From positions 186,001-250,000 of the forward strand of contig NZ_JHXO01000001.1 of assembly GCF_000621705.1 (NCBI RefSeq): 64,000 nt of DNA, read 5' to 3'. The notes under the pieces are model-generated. The model was not told the DNA's origin. It saw only the letters and a program-made list of their open reading frames with translations, and ran no database searches. This stretch comes from Prolixibacter bellariivorans ATCC BAA-1284. Lineage in GTDB: Bacteria; Bacteroidota; Bacteroidia; Bacteroidales; Prolixibacteraceae. Positions 51,600 to 60,281 of the stretch are shown here, one piece after another. The position numbers and the translations under genes are program-made. Each line of letters opens with the position of its first letter. The first letter of the stretch is position 1.

Positions 51600-52451
51600 T
51601 TATTCCGGTTTCAGATTATTCATTGCCTTTTCGGCCAGCTTGAAGGCCTCTTGAGATGTTACTTTGCCCGAAGCTCCTACCAGATAATTTCCTTTCCACA
51701 ACAGGTAAACGGTACCATTAAAGGGATCGTTTATGGTGTATTCTCCCTCTTTGGTTCCGATGGTCTCAGCCTGACTAAACTCCTGGTATTTTTTCATAGT
51801 TTCGGCTGCAGCTTCCTTATCTTTCTTATGCATAATGAAAAGTGTGAAATCACCTTCGCTGCCGGTATATTTTGCCCTGAAAGCCGATCCCATCATGCTT
51901 AAACCCATAAAATTAGTAGAGACATACTGCTGTGAATGTGGTACTCTGTTTTCTTGCGGAAAAGCAGCATACTGAGCCGGTAGCTTCGGATTTTTGCACA
52001 AGGTAGGCGCCATTTGTTGTGCGACTTTCATTAGTAACGCTTCTCCGGCATCGTCTACATTGTACGTATTCATCTTTACGTAGTATTTTCCTGTCGTGAA
52101 GTTTAGTGTGGCATCATCATAGTGACCTTCCAGGCCAATAGATTTGGTGTCGGCTGATGCCGGACGTTCCATACTGTAAATGCCGTATGCATGAACCGGA
52201 TCGTGTTGGTCGTAAATTTCTATGGTCAGCTCGGCATCTCCCTTTTTGTATTCTGCGACGTACAGCTTTTCGAATGCATAACTGAAGTAGAATTCCGAGG
52301 CTCCGTCGATGCGTTCGAACAGGTTGTCGCGATTGTAGGTTTTTACGTCACCATCGCGTTGCCAACCATCGACGTCAGGAAATTCGACATTTTCAGCGAA
52401 AGCTAAAACCGGAAATAAGAGGACGAGCAGAATCAATGATTTCTTTGACAT
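51600..52451 (-). CDS. Secreted protein of unknown function (DUF6599-like)
   Basis: The 283-residue protein has a signal peptide ('LILLVLLFPVLAFAEN'). Conserved-looking segments are 'NLFERIDGASEFYFSYAFEK', 'LTIEIYDQHDPVHAYGIYSM' and 'GTVYLLWKGNYLVGASG', which I associate with DUF6599 from memory. It lies 81 bp after the Tat aldo/keto reductase gene in the same direction, so co-transcription is possible. The fold seems to be a two-domain alpha/beta repeat; no catalytic site is recognised. Confidence 0.75.
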   Translation of the reverse strand: MSKKSLILLVLLFPVLAFAENVEFPDVDGWQRDGDVKTYNRDNLFERIDGASEFYFSYAFEKLYVAEYKKGDAELTIEIYDQHDPVHAYGIYSMERPASADTKSIGLEGHYDDATLNFTTGKYYVKMNTYNVDDAGEALLMKVAQQMAPTLCKNPKLPAQYAAFPQENRVPHSQQYVSTNFMGLSMMGSAFRAKYTGSEGDFTLFIMHKKDKEAAAETMKKYQEFSQAETIGTKEGEYTINDPFNGTVYLLWKGNYLVGASGKVTSQEAFKLAEKAMNNLKPE

Positions 52452-52532
52452 GAATTAAAAAGTTTAGCGTTAAAAATTCCGGGAATGATCACTGAATCAT
52501 TCCCGGATAGTTGAAGGTTAATTGATTTATGA

Positions 52533-53711
52533 TTATACCAGGAATTCTCCCGGAATATTCCGGATACGGGCAATATCGGCCACCCGTTCGCCTACATTCA
52601 AACCATTTGGGCAAGTAACGGTACATTCGTCGCAGTTGGCGCACGGATTTTCCGGAAGCGAAAGGGCTGCTACTGTTTCGTATGCTTTGGCCGGATAACT
52701 GTAACCGTAGTTGTACATATACGAACGCATCAAATCGGGGATGGGCAGGTTTTGCGGACACTGGCCACTGCAACTTTCACAACCGTGGCAATACAAGCCC
52801 ACCTCGTTGGAAGCCAACTGGAGATCGCTCATTTCCTTTGCATCCAATTTAATATCGGAAGCAACCGACCAGTTTTCCATCAGCATTTCGTAAGTGGTAA
52901 AGCCGGGAATGCAGGTATGAACATCCGGATTGGAAAGGGCCCATTTTAAGGCCGCTTTACAGTTCACCGGTTTTTGTTTTTCCTTGTCGAGGAAACCTCC
53001 GGCCATGTTCTTCATCCCGATGACACCCAAACCTGCTTCGTTGGCCCTTTTCAGGGCTTTGTGCAGCTTTTCGTCTTTCGCCAGACGGAAGTTATAGGAG
53101 GTTAAAACGACTTCGTAGATTTTGCTGTCTACTGCCGCATTGATGACCTCTGCCATGTTGGTATGAGTTGTCACTCCCAAATGTTTGGCTTTGCCTTCTG
53201 CCTTGGCTTTTTTCAAAGCTGCCAGGTAGCGTGGATCGAGTGTATAATCCTTGTCGTTGGCAGCATGCAGATAAAGAATGTCGACGTGGTCCATCTTCAG
53301 TCTCTTCAGACTGATGTCGAGCATTTCCATGAATTTTTCAGTGGAGATGCCTCCGCGGTCAGGATGGATTTTTGTGGAAACGATGAAGGAATCGCGCGGT
53401 TTGTCTTTGAAAAATTCACCAACCATCTCTTCATTTCGGCCACCCTGGTAGCCATGGGCCGTGTCGAAATGTTTGATACCCATCTGGTAGGCAGCTTTCA
53501 GTATGTTGGGATTGTCAGCACGCATAACGCCCATGCTGACAACAGGAAGTTCGATGCCGGTATTACCCAGTTTGCGGGTGATGACTTTTTTGTCGGCTTT
53601 CGAAGAAGCCCTTGCATTTTCGGGAGTGAAAGCAACGGCAGTTGTTAATCCGGCCGTAGCAGCTGCTCCCAGCCGTAGAAAATGACGGCGGTCTAGTTTC
53701 GGTTGAGCCAT
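52533..53711 (-). CDS. Tat-exported aldo/keto reductase with C-terminal ferredoxin domain
   Basis: From ATG 53711 the protein has 392 residues. The N-terminus has a Tat signal ('LDRRHFLRLGAAATAGL'), so it is exported folded. Residues ~45-310 form the aldo/keto reductase barrel ('FDTAHGYQGGRNEEMVGEFF', 'HVDILYLHA'), with catalytic Tyr in 'GYQGG' and Lys in 'STKIH'. The C-terminus has two cysteine clusters, 'CHGCESCSGQCP' and 'CANCDECTVTCP', that can hold 4Fe-4S centres. This family is widespread but uncharacterised; the clusters imply electron transfer in the periplasm rather than NADPH use alone. Confidence 0.9.
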   Translation of the reverse strand: MAQPKLDRRHFLRLGAAATAGLTTAVAFTPENARASSKADKKVITRKLGNTGIELPVVSMGVMRADNPNILKAAYQMGIKHFDTAHGYQGGRNEEMVGEFFKDKPRDSFIVSTKIHPDRGGISTEKFMEMLDISLKRLKMDHVDILYLHAANDKDYTLDPRYLAALKKAKAEGKAKHLGVTTHTNMAEVINAAVDSKIYEVVLTSYNFRLAKDEKLHKALKRANEAGLGVIGMKNMAGGFLDKEKQKPVNCKAALKWALSNPDVHTCIPGFTTYEMLMENWSVASDIKLDAKEMSDLQLASNEVGLYCHGCESCSGQCPQNLPIPDLMRSYMYNYGYSYPAKAYETVAALSLPENPCANCDECTVTCPNGLNVGERVADIARIRNIPGEFLV

Positions 53712-53795
53712 GACGTGTTTCGTTAGGTTAATTCGCACTTAAGTTATAAAAAATACCTGTTATTCAGTTTGTATCATTTTTACGGAAAAACTGAA

Positions 53796-54356
53796 TTAAT
53801 CGATATAGACGGTGATACTGCCTTTAATCGTATAAGTGAGGGTTAGTGTGATGGGGGTTGAATTTGCAGTGCCGCTTAGCGTCATGGTAGCAGTATGCGG
53901 ACTGTTTTTCATCATTAGTTGCAATTTGTTTAATCCGGCTGTTTCCGGATCAATGGTTTGTTCCTGGTTTTGAATATCGGCAAGGATCATGTTGGTGGCG
54001 GTTGCCAATATCTCTGCACCGTTTCCTGAACCATCTGCAACACTGAGTGAGGCTGTAATTAATTCCTGGTTTTCAGGACCATTGAAATTTGTGATGATGT
54101 ACTTGATTTGTTTTACTTCAATACTCTTGATTTTTCCGTCAAATTCATCGAAAGCTTTGTTGTAATCGGTTGCCTTCAGCACAACTGATTCCGAGAATTC
54201 TTCCGTTTCATTGTTGACAACGATGGCCTGGGTGAAGCTGAAATCCTGCGTTTCTTCGGAAGTGAGATCTTCTTCGTCACTGGATTTGCTGCATGACGTG
54301 AATGCGAAAATGCATATGCACATCAGCATGAGCGGGATGTACCATTTGATTTTCAT
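53796..54356 (-). CDS. Hypothetical surface lipoprotein
   Basis: The 186-residue protein has a lipoprotein signal ('CICIFAFTSC') followed by SKSSDEED, an acidic stretch compatible with surface export. The mature part is beta-rich and short of aromatics, with Thr-rich strands near the end ('ATMTLSGTANSTPITLTLTY'). No family is recognised. It lies 84 bp upstream of the Tat reductase gene in the same direction but may be transcribed separately. Confidence 0.75.
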   Translation of the reverse strand: MKIKWYIPLMLMCICIFAFTSCSKSSDEEDLTSEETQDFSFTQAIVVNNETEEFSESVVLKATDYNKAFDEFDGKIKSIEVKQIKYIITNFNGPENQELITASLSVADGSGNGAEILATATNMILADIQNQEQTIDPETAGLNKLQLMMKNSPHTATMTLSGTANSTPITLTLTYTIKGSITVYID

Positions 54357-54499
54357 GTTAAAGGTTGTATTGGTTTCCGGTTAGGTAATACAAGTTACGC
54401 TGATACTGTCAGAAACAAAAGAAAGGCAGCATTCAATTGAGCAGGTTTTGTGAACTGTAGCTGCCCGCATTTGGGGATGCTGTTTTGAGATCAAAAAAA

Positions 54500-54523
54500 G
54501 CACCTTCCCCGAAAGGAAGATGC
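54500..54523 (-). terminator. Terminator of the alpha-glucan operon
   Basis: GCACCTTCC pairs with GGAAGATGC (one mismatch, 6-nt loop), followed leftward by a U-run (A7 on the plus strand), 34 bp past the stop of the last operon gene. Confidence 0.85.
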
Positions 54524-54556
54524 TTCAACGATAAAAACTAACTAAACCAAACTAAA

Positions 54557-55954
54557 CTATTTTACAAATATCTGGTAACCCCAGGGAGCAAGCTTGAAAA
54601 TGCCGTTTAACGTACGTTCTTGTCCGGTAAAGGCTTCTTTGAATGTTCCTTCCGGGAAAGAGCCGGTAATTTCGAATGATACCGGATCCGGGGAGAGGTT
54701 AAATACAGATACTACCTGGTTGCCATTATTTTTGCGGGAGAATGTGAGCACTTTTGGCATGGCTGAATTTTCCAGCGTAACGAAGTCGCCGCCTGAGTTA
54801 CCATTCCAAAGTGCATTATTATCTTTTTTCAGCTGGATAAGTTTGTGGAAGAAATTGCTCATGGACAGATCGCTCCAATCGATTTCATCTTTTTCAAAGA
54901 ATGAGAGACGCTTGTGCAATCCTGCTTCCTGACCACTGTAAATAAGCGGCATTCCGGGAACGACAAAGGTCAGTGCCGAGAAGGTTTTTACTGCATCACC
55001 CAGGCGTTCGTATGCGGTACCATTCCATGAGTTTTCATCGTGGTTGGTGGTGAAGATCATCGGATAGGAGCCTTTGGGATATGCGGCATATGTTTTCTCG
55101 TAGTAATTTATAATATCGGTTGCATTTTTCTTCCCTTTGTAAAGCTCATTCATGATGTGGAGGAAAGGCCATCCGTAATTGGCATTGAATGCTTTCTTCA
55201 ATAGGTTCATGTTATCCGCATCTTCGGCCAGCATGAAAACGGGTTTGATGGCATCCAATTCGGCACGAGCCTGGTTCCAAAAGTCAACCGGAACACTACC
55301 GGCCACATCACAACGATATCCATCGATGTTAGCTTCCTTTACCCAGTATTTCATAGCGTCAATCATGGCGGCGCGCATGTTCGGGTTGTTGTAATTCAAA
55401 TCAGCTACGTCGGTCCAATCCGGAACGGGCGAGATAATGTGTCCCAGTGAATCCTGTGTGTACCAGTCGGGATGTTCAGTAATCCATTTGTTGTCCCAGC
55501 CAGTGTGGTTGGCCACCCAGTCGAGCAGCACATGGAAACCCATCTCGTGGGCTTTATCTACCAAATGTTTGAAATCAGCTAAATTCCCGAATTCCGGATT
55601 TACGCCTTTATAATCCTGAACTGCATAGTACGAACCTAATGTGCCCTTGCGGTTCTTTTTGCTGATGGGATTGATCGGCATAATCCAAAGAATATCTACA
55701 CCTAGCTTTTTCAAACGAGGGAGGCTCTTTTCGAAAGCGGCGAACGTTCCTTCTTTGGTATATTGACGAATATTTACCTCATAAATGGTTGCATCGCGGG
55801 ACCAATCAGGAAAGATAGCTTCTGACTTAACAGAACCAGCAGCAGCTTTTTCAGTGGCTGCTTTCTCGGTTTTCTTCTTCGATGTGCCGTTGCATGCGGT
55901 AAAAAACACCCCAGCCATCAGGGTCATTACCAGTAAGTTTCTTAATCTAAGCAT
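54557..55954 (-). CDS. GH13 alpha-amylase family lipoprotein
   Basis: From ATG 55954 the protein has 465 residues with a lipobox 'VFFTAC'. The GH13 barrel is complete: 'DWVANHTGW' (region I), 'YRCDVAGSVP' with nucleophile Asp near 215, 'MLAEDAD' with acid/base Glu near 243, and 'TNHDENSWNGT' near 306. A C-terminal beta domain follows. The residues after Cys are NGTSKKK, not acidic, so it may face the periplasm. It would cut alpha-1,4-glucans into oligosaccharides for the enzymes upstream in the operon. The last gene of the operon, 23 bp after GH31. Confidence 0.93.
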   Translation of the reverse strand: MLRLRNLLVMTLMAGVFFTACNGTSKKKTEKAATEKAAAGSVKSEAIFPDWSRDATIYEVNIRQYTKEGTFAAFEKSLPRLKKLGVDILWIMPINPISKKNRKGTLGSYYAVQDYKGVNPEFGNLADFKHLVDKAHEMGFHVLLDWVANHTGWDNKWITEHPDWYTQDSLGHIISPVPDWTDVADLNYNNPNMRAAMIDAMKYWVKEANIDGYRCDVAGSVPVDFWNQARAELDAIKPVFMLAEDADNMNLLKKAFNANYGWPFLHIMNELYKGKKNATDIINYYEKTYAAYPKGSYPMIFTTNHDENSWNGTAYERLGDAVKTFSALTFVVPGMPLIYSGQEAGLHKRLSFFEKDEIDWSDLSMSNFFHKLIQLKKDNNALWNGNSGGDFVTLENSAMPKVLTFSRKNNGNQVVSVFNLSPDPVSFEITGSFPEGTFKEAFTGQERTLNGIFKLAPWGYQIFVK

Positions 55955-55977
55955 CACTTTCTTTTTTATAATAACGA

Positions 55978-58401
55978 TTAATTCAGTTGTATGGTCACTT
56001 CATCACTCATCTTCCATGGGAAATGAATAACGAGATTATCATCTTTTAATTCAGCAGAATAATCTGATTGTTCTTTATTCTCGTTGACCGGAATTTGAAC
56101 ATTGTCAACCTGTACCGTATTGATAACTCCTGCATGATGAACAACCAGTTGCATCTCCCTGTTTTTCGGCGCACCGGAATAATGTCCGCCATCACGCGTG
56201 AAGCGGAATGTCATGCCATTTTTGTTTGACCTCTGCGTGAAGTGCAGCAATTCATACTCGCCTTTTTGGTAAGCATCCCGCGTATGACCATCGTCTTCGT
56301 ACATTGTGTATTCAGCTTGTTTTATTTCAGGCGAATGGTAATAGTCAACCGTCAGTTGTTGGCTTGAATACTGATTGGTAGAATAGAACACCGGTACCGA
56401 TGGAATAAAGCTTCCGGCTTTGACAAATACCGGAATGGTTGAGTCGTTCAAATTATAATGAACCCAGCCATTACCATCATATTCCTTTCCGGTGAAATAA
56501 TTGAACCAGGTACCGCGCGGGAGTAAAATATCCTTTGACTTTTCGCCTGCTTCCAACACCGGCGAAACGAGAAAAGCATCACCCCAATAATACAGGTCGT
56601 TGTTGGACCAGTATTTTTTGGGATAAGCCGATTTGTAAAAAACGGGGGAGGCCAGCGGTTCTCCTGTTACGCTTTGTCGCCATGCCAAGGTATAATTATA
56701 GGGCATCAACCGGTAGCGCAGTTTAATGAAATGACGCACGATCGTTTGCGTTGAATCGGAATAGTGAATGGGTTCGGGTGGTGCTGTTCCCGAGTGTGGC
56801 CGGAATATAGGATTGAATACGCCAAACTGTAGCCAACGACGATACAATGCTTCGTCCTTTTTTCCAATGGAGAAGCCACCCAAATCGGAGCTGGCGTAGG
56901 GAATCTGGCACATACTCATGCCCAGCATGACGGGAACCTGCGCTTTCAAGCCGGCCCAGGTGTGCCCCACGTCACCCGACCACGGGAAGCTGGAGTAGCG
57001 CTGCGAACCGGCAAATCCGGCACGGTTGAGGTGGAACAACCGTACATCCGGGTAGTTGGCGGCGTATTTGTCATGCAGCATTTTACTCCAGACGAGGCCG
57101 TATGCATTTTTCACATCGTTGGCTTTTCCGTTGATGAAAACCAGGTTGGACGGCAGTGTTTCGGGTTCACCCAAATCGCCCCACCAACCGGAAACGCCAT
57201 TTTTAATTTGTTTGTTGTATTTCTTCCAGAACCAATCCTGTGCTACCGGATCGAACATATCGATGAGGCCGGCTTTTCCGAAGTAAAAGTTCTTGATGAT
57301 ACCGGTTTTGCCACTTTCGTCATCGGCCAGGATGCCTAAGCTGTCGGCTTCCGGGAAGTTTTTAGACGATTGCAGAATGTAAGGTTCGGTAATGAGGATC
57401 GTGTGAACGCCTTCCTTTTTGAAATCGGCGATCATTTTCTTTGGTGTCGGCCAGTTCTGTTTGAACCAGTCGAGGTCGCCCATGCGCCAGTCTTTTTCTC
57501 CCTGGCCAAACCAATAGAGGTCAAGGATAATTCCGTCGAGCGGATAGCCGGCCATTCGCATACTGTCGACCATATTTCGGGCCTGCTGCTCGGTTTGGTA
57601 GCCGAAGCGCGATTGTAGGTTGCCCAGTGCCCAACGGGGAGGCATGGGCTGTGTTCCGGTTAAATGTGCCAGCGAATGGTGCAGTTTTTCGAAAGTTTTC
57701 CCCGCCAGGAAATAATAAACCAATTGACCACCGGTTGCTCCCAGTTCCATCGTGTTCGCATTCTTCTTTCCTAAGTCTGCATAACCGATGGACGGGTTGT
57801 CGAACAGAATACCGTATTCGTTGGATGACACAAAATAGGGAACCGAGAAATTCAGGTTCTCTTCGCCCCAGCCGTAACCGTAGTGGGCTTCGTTGTTGAG
57901 GCGCAGACGGTAACCTCTTCTATTCATGGAAATGGCCCGCTCTCCTCCACCGAAAATCATTTCACGTGGCTGTAGCCGGAAACGGAAACCAGCTGTATCC
58001 TGTTTGGAAAAAGTTGCTTTTTGAACGGCAATGGTATCGGTTGTTCCTTTGCGGATGAAAGCGATTTGAAGCGGGTTCCTCAGGACCGAAATTTGAAGCG
58101 AAGGCAGGTTCATGGTAACAGAATTCTTGTCTTTCCTGACAGTTACACCTGCTGTATCAGGATGAGCAACGACTGCATACGATCGTTGCAACTCTCCGTT
58201 TTCGGTCAAAGCTACACGCACCATTTTCGGTCCGAAAGGTGTCAATGTCAGAATACCTTCATTGGTGGAAATACGCAATTGTCCATTGGCGTAAACCGAT
58301 GAACGGTACTGAGGATTAAAAAAAGAATTCTCCCCTGCCATGAGGGGAGAAATCAAAGCTAACTGTAAAAATAAAACCGCAAGTTGTTTTACATACTTCA
58401 C
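55978..58401 (-). CDS. GH31 alpha-glucosidase
   Basis: The 807-residue protein has a signal peptide ('LAVLFLQLALISPLMAGE'). The N-terminal beta-sandwich (about 30-230) precedes the GH31 barrel: nucleophile Asp near 408 in 'GWWGDLGEPE', acid/base Asp near 476 in 'PWSGDVGHTW', and 'PLDGIILDLYWFGQGEKDW'. Two beta-sheet domains follow. It should release glucose from the non-reducing ends of malto-oligosaccharides in the periplasm. Classical Bacteroides Sus loci use a GH97 (SusB) for this step, so GH31 may take its place here. Confidence 0.93.
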   Translation of the reverse strand: MKYVKQLAVLFLQLALISPLMAGENSFFNPQYRSSVYANGQLRISTNEGILTLTPFGPKMVRVALTENGELQRSYAVVAHPDTAGVTVRKDKNSVTMNLPSLQISVLRNPLQIAFIRKGTTDTIAVQKATFSKQDTAGFRFRLQPREMIFGGGERAISMNRRGYRLRLNNEAHYGYGWGEENLNFSVPYFVSSNEYGILFDNPSIGYADLGKKNANTMELGATGGQLVYYFLAGKTFEKLHHSLAHLTGTQPMPPRWALGNLQSRFGYQTEQQARNMVDSMRMAGYPLDGIILDLYWFGQGEKDWRMGDLDWFKQNWPTPKKMIADFKKEGVHTILITEPYILQSSKNFPEADSLGILADDESGKTGIIKNFYFGKAGLIDMFDPVAQDWFWKKYNKQIKNGVSGWWGDLGEPETLPSNLVFINGKANDVKNAYGLVWSKMLHDKYAANYPDVRLFHLNRAGFAGSQRYSSFPWSGDVGHTWAGLKAQVPVMLGMSMCQIPYASSDLGGFSIGKKDEALYRRWLQFGVFNPIFRPHSGTAPPEPIHYSDSTQTIVRHFIKLRYRLMPYNYTLAWRQSVTGEPLASPVFYKSAYPKKYWSNNDLYYWGDAFLVSPVLEAGEKSKDILLPRGTWFNYFTGKEYDGNGWVHYNLNDSTIPVFVKAGSFIPSVPVFYSTNQYSSQQLTVDYYHSPEIKQAEYTMYEDDGHTRDAYQKGEYELLHFTQRSNKNGMTFRFTRDGGHYSGAPKNREMQLVVHHAGVINTVQVDNVQIPVNENKEQSDYSAELKDDNLVIHFPWKMSDEVTIQLN

Positions 58402-58423
58402 TGCGATATGCTTTTTAGTTCTG

Positions 58424-60277
58424 TTACTTTTTCAATTCAATAATCATGGGCGACATGGCCGGAACCGTGATGGTTGACAAGTCGGTAATGTTATCACCAC
58501 TAACTACATCATGTCCACTGTTATATCCGTTCATGATTTCAGCAAAGCGTGCTGTTGACAGAGATTTGGCTTCGGTGTTTTTGTTCAGAATGACCATAAC
58601 CATGCCTTTGTCGTTGTAACGGAAATAGACATAAATGTTGTCATGCGGAATGAAGTGCATTAGTTTACCATGTTCTACCACTTCATTCGATTTCCGCCAG
58701 TTGACCAGTTTTTTGACAAACTCCTGGGCGGTCTTTTGCTGCACTGTCAAGCCTTCGCCAGTGAAAGCATTTACTTTATCACCAGCCCATCCGCCGGGGA
58801 AGTCTTTCCGTTTGAAGCCGTCACCTTCGCCATTGGCACCACCGGTACTCAGGATTTCTGTTCCGTAGTAAATCTGCGGAATGCCACGTGTGGTTAAAAT
58901 ATAAGCTATTCCCAACTTAAACTTGCCGAGATTTTCACCGATGCTCGAGAAGAAACGTTCGGTATCGTGGTTGTCGGCAAAAACCACGAGGTTGTCCGGA
59001 TCCGGGTACAAAAAGTCCATGGCCAGTGTCCCGTAAAGCGGCATCCAGCTGTTGCCGGTAAGCGACTTGGTGAGTGCATCCTGTATGGGGAAATCCATCA
59101 GGCTGGGAAGACATGATTTGTAACCGTTCGGATTTTTCTTGCCCCGTTGCCAGTAGGAAACGATGGCGGGTGAAGTGTCCCATTCTTCTCCGACAATGTT
59201 GAAATTTGGGTATTCTGTCATGATGCGGCAAGTCCATCGTGCCATCATATGCATATCGGGAAAAGAATAGGTATCCATGCGGATGCCGCTTAGTCCGGCA
59301 TATTCAATCCACCAGATGGAATTCTCAATCAGGTAATTGGCCACATACGGGTTTTTCTGATTCAAATCGGGCATCGAAGGTACGAACCAGCCGTCGTACA
59401 TTTGGTTGTAATCTTCTTTCGATACATGCGGGTCTTGAGCCACGGTTTTCTGGAAGTTGCACAGTTCATAATTCGGATAACCGTTGAGCCAGTCTTTCAT
59501 TGGCATGTCTTTCATCCACCAGTGGGAGGAACCAATGTGGTTGAACACCATATCCATGATAAGACCAATCCCTTTTGCCTTTGCTTTCGCTGAAAGCTCT
59601 GCATATTCCTTGTTGGTTCCCATGCGCGGGTCAACCTTGTAAAAATCAGTGGTTGAGTAACCATGGTAGGAATATTTGGGCTGATTATTTTCCAGTACGG
59701 GGTTTAACCAGATTTGCGTGTATCCCTGTTTGGCAATGTAACCAAGGTGATCGATTACCCCCTGGATGTCGCCTCCGTGACGGCCATTGGGATCGCTCCG
59801 GTCTGCCTTTTCAAGCATTCCATCCATCGAGTCATTCGACGGATTGCCATTGGCAAAACGGTCGGGCATGATTAGATACATGACATCACTATCCGAAAAA
59901 CCTTTTCGTTCAGCTGAGCCTTTTCGCCTCTTCAACAGCTTGTAAGTATACTGTTGAACGGTTTTCCCTTTTTGGGTGAAAAGAATAGGGAATGAGCCCG
60001 GCTTCACTGTGTCGGCGAGCATCAGATCGATGAACAGGTAGTTGGGGTTTTCCACGGAAGTGACACCTTCTACCCGAACACCCGGATAATCGATTTTTAC
60101 TTTCGTATCCGAGATATTCTGTCCGTGCACCATCAGTTGCAGGTGCGGATTTTTCATTCCGGCCCACCAGTTTGGCGGTTCAACCCGGTCAAGTTTAGGT
60201 TTTACGGCTGCCTGTGTTGCTAACGTCGTTAGCAACATCAGGGCGATCAACGCTAATAGATTTCTATACCTTGGCAT
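58424..60277 (-). CDS. SusA-like neopullulanase/cyclomaltodextrinase (GH13)
   Basis: The 617-residue protein has a signal peptide ('LLALIALMLLTTLATQAAV'), an N-terminal Ig-like domain ('RVEPPNWWAGMKNPHLQLMV', about 30-115) typical of this subfamily, then the GH13 barrel: 'DMVFNHIGSSHWW', nucleophile Asp near 334 in 'GIRMDTYSFPD', acid/base Glu near 363 in 'IVGEEWD', and 'FADNHDTERFF' near 437. It hydrolyses pullulan, cyclodextrins and malto-oligosaccharides in the periplasm. It lies 4 bp after the GH65 gene and 22 bp before GH31. Confidence 0.94.
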   Translation of the reverse strand: MPRYRNLLALIALMLLTTLATQAAVKPKLDRVEPPNWWAGMKNPHLQLMVHGQNISDTKVKIDYPGVRVEGVTSVENPNYLFIDLMLADTVKPGSFPILFTQKGKTVQQYTYKLLKRRKGSAERKGFSDSDVMYLIMPDRFANGNPSNDSMDGMLEKADRSDPNGRHGGDIQGVIDHLGYIAKQGYTQIWLNPVLENNQPKYSYHGYSTTDFYKVDPRMGTNKEYAELSAKAKAKGIGLIMDMVFNHIGSSHWWMKDMPMKDWLNGYPNYELCNFQKTVAQDPHVSKEDYNQMYDGWFVPSMPDLNQKNPYVANYLIENSIWWIEYAGLSGIRMDTYSFPDMHMMARWTCRIMTEYPNFNIVGEEWDTSPAIVSYWQRGKKNPNGYKSCLPSLMDFPIQDALTKSLTGNSWMPLYGTLAMDFLYPDPDNLVVFADNHDTERFFSSIGENLGKFKLGIAYILTTRGIPQIYYGTEILSTGGANGEGDGFKRKDFPGGWAGDKVNAFTGEGLTVQQKTAQEFVKKLVNWRKSNEVVEHGKLMHFIPHDNIYVYFRYNDKGMVMVILNKNTEAKSLSTARFAEIMNGYNSGHDVVSGDNITDLSTITVPAMSPMIIELKK

Positions 60278-60281
60278 TGTT

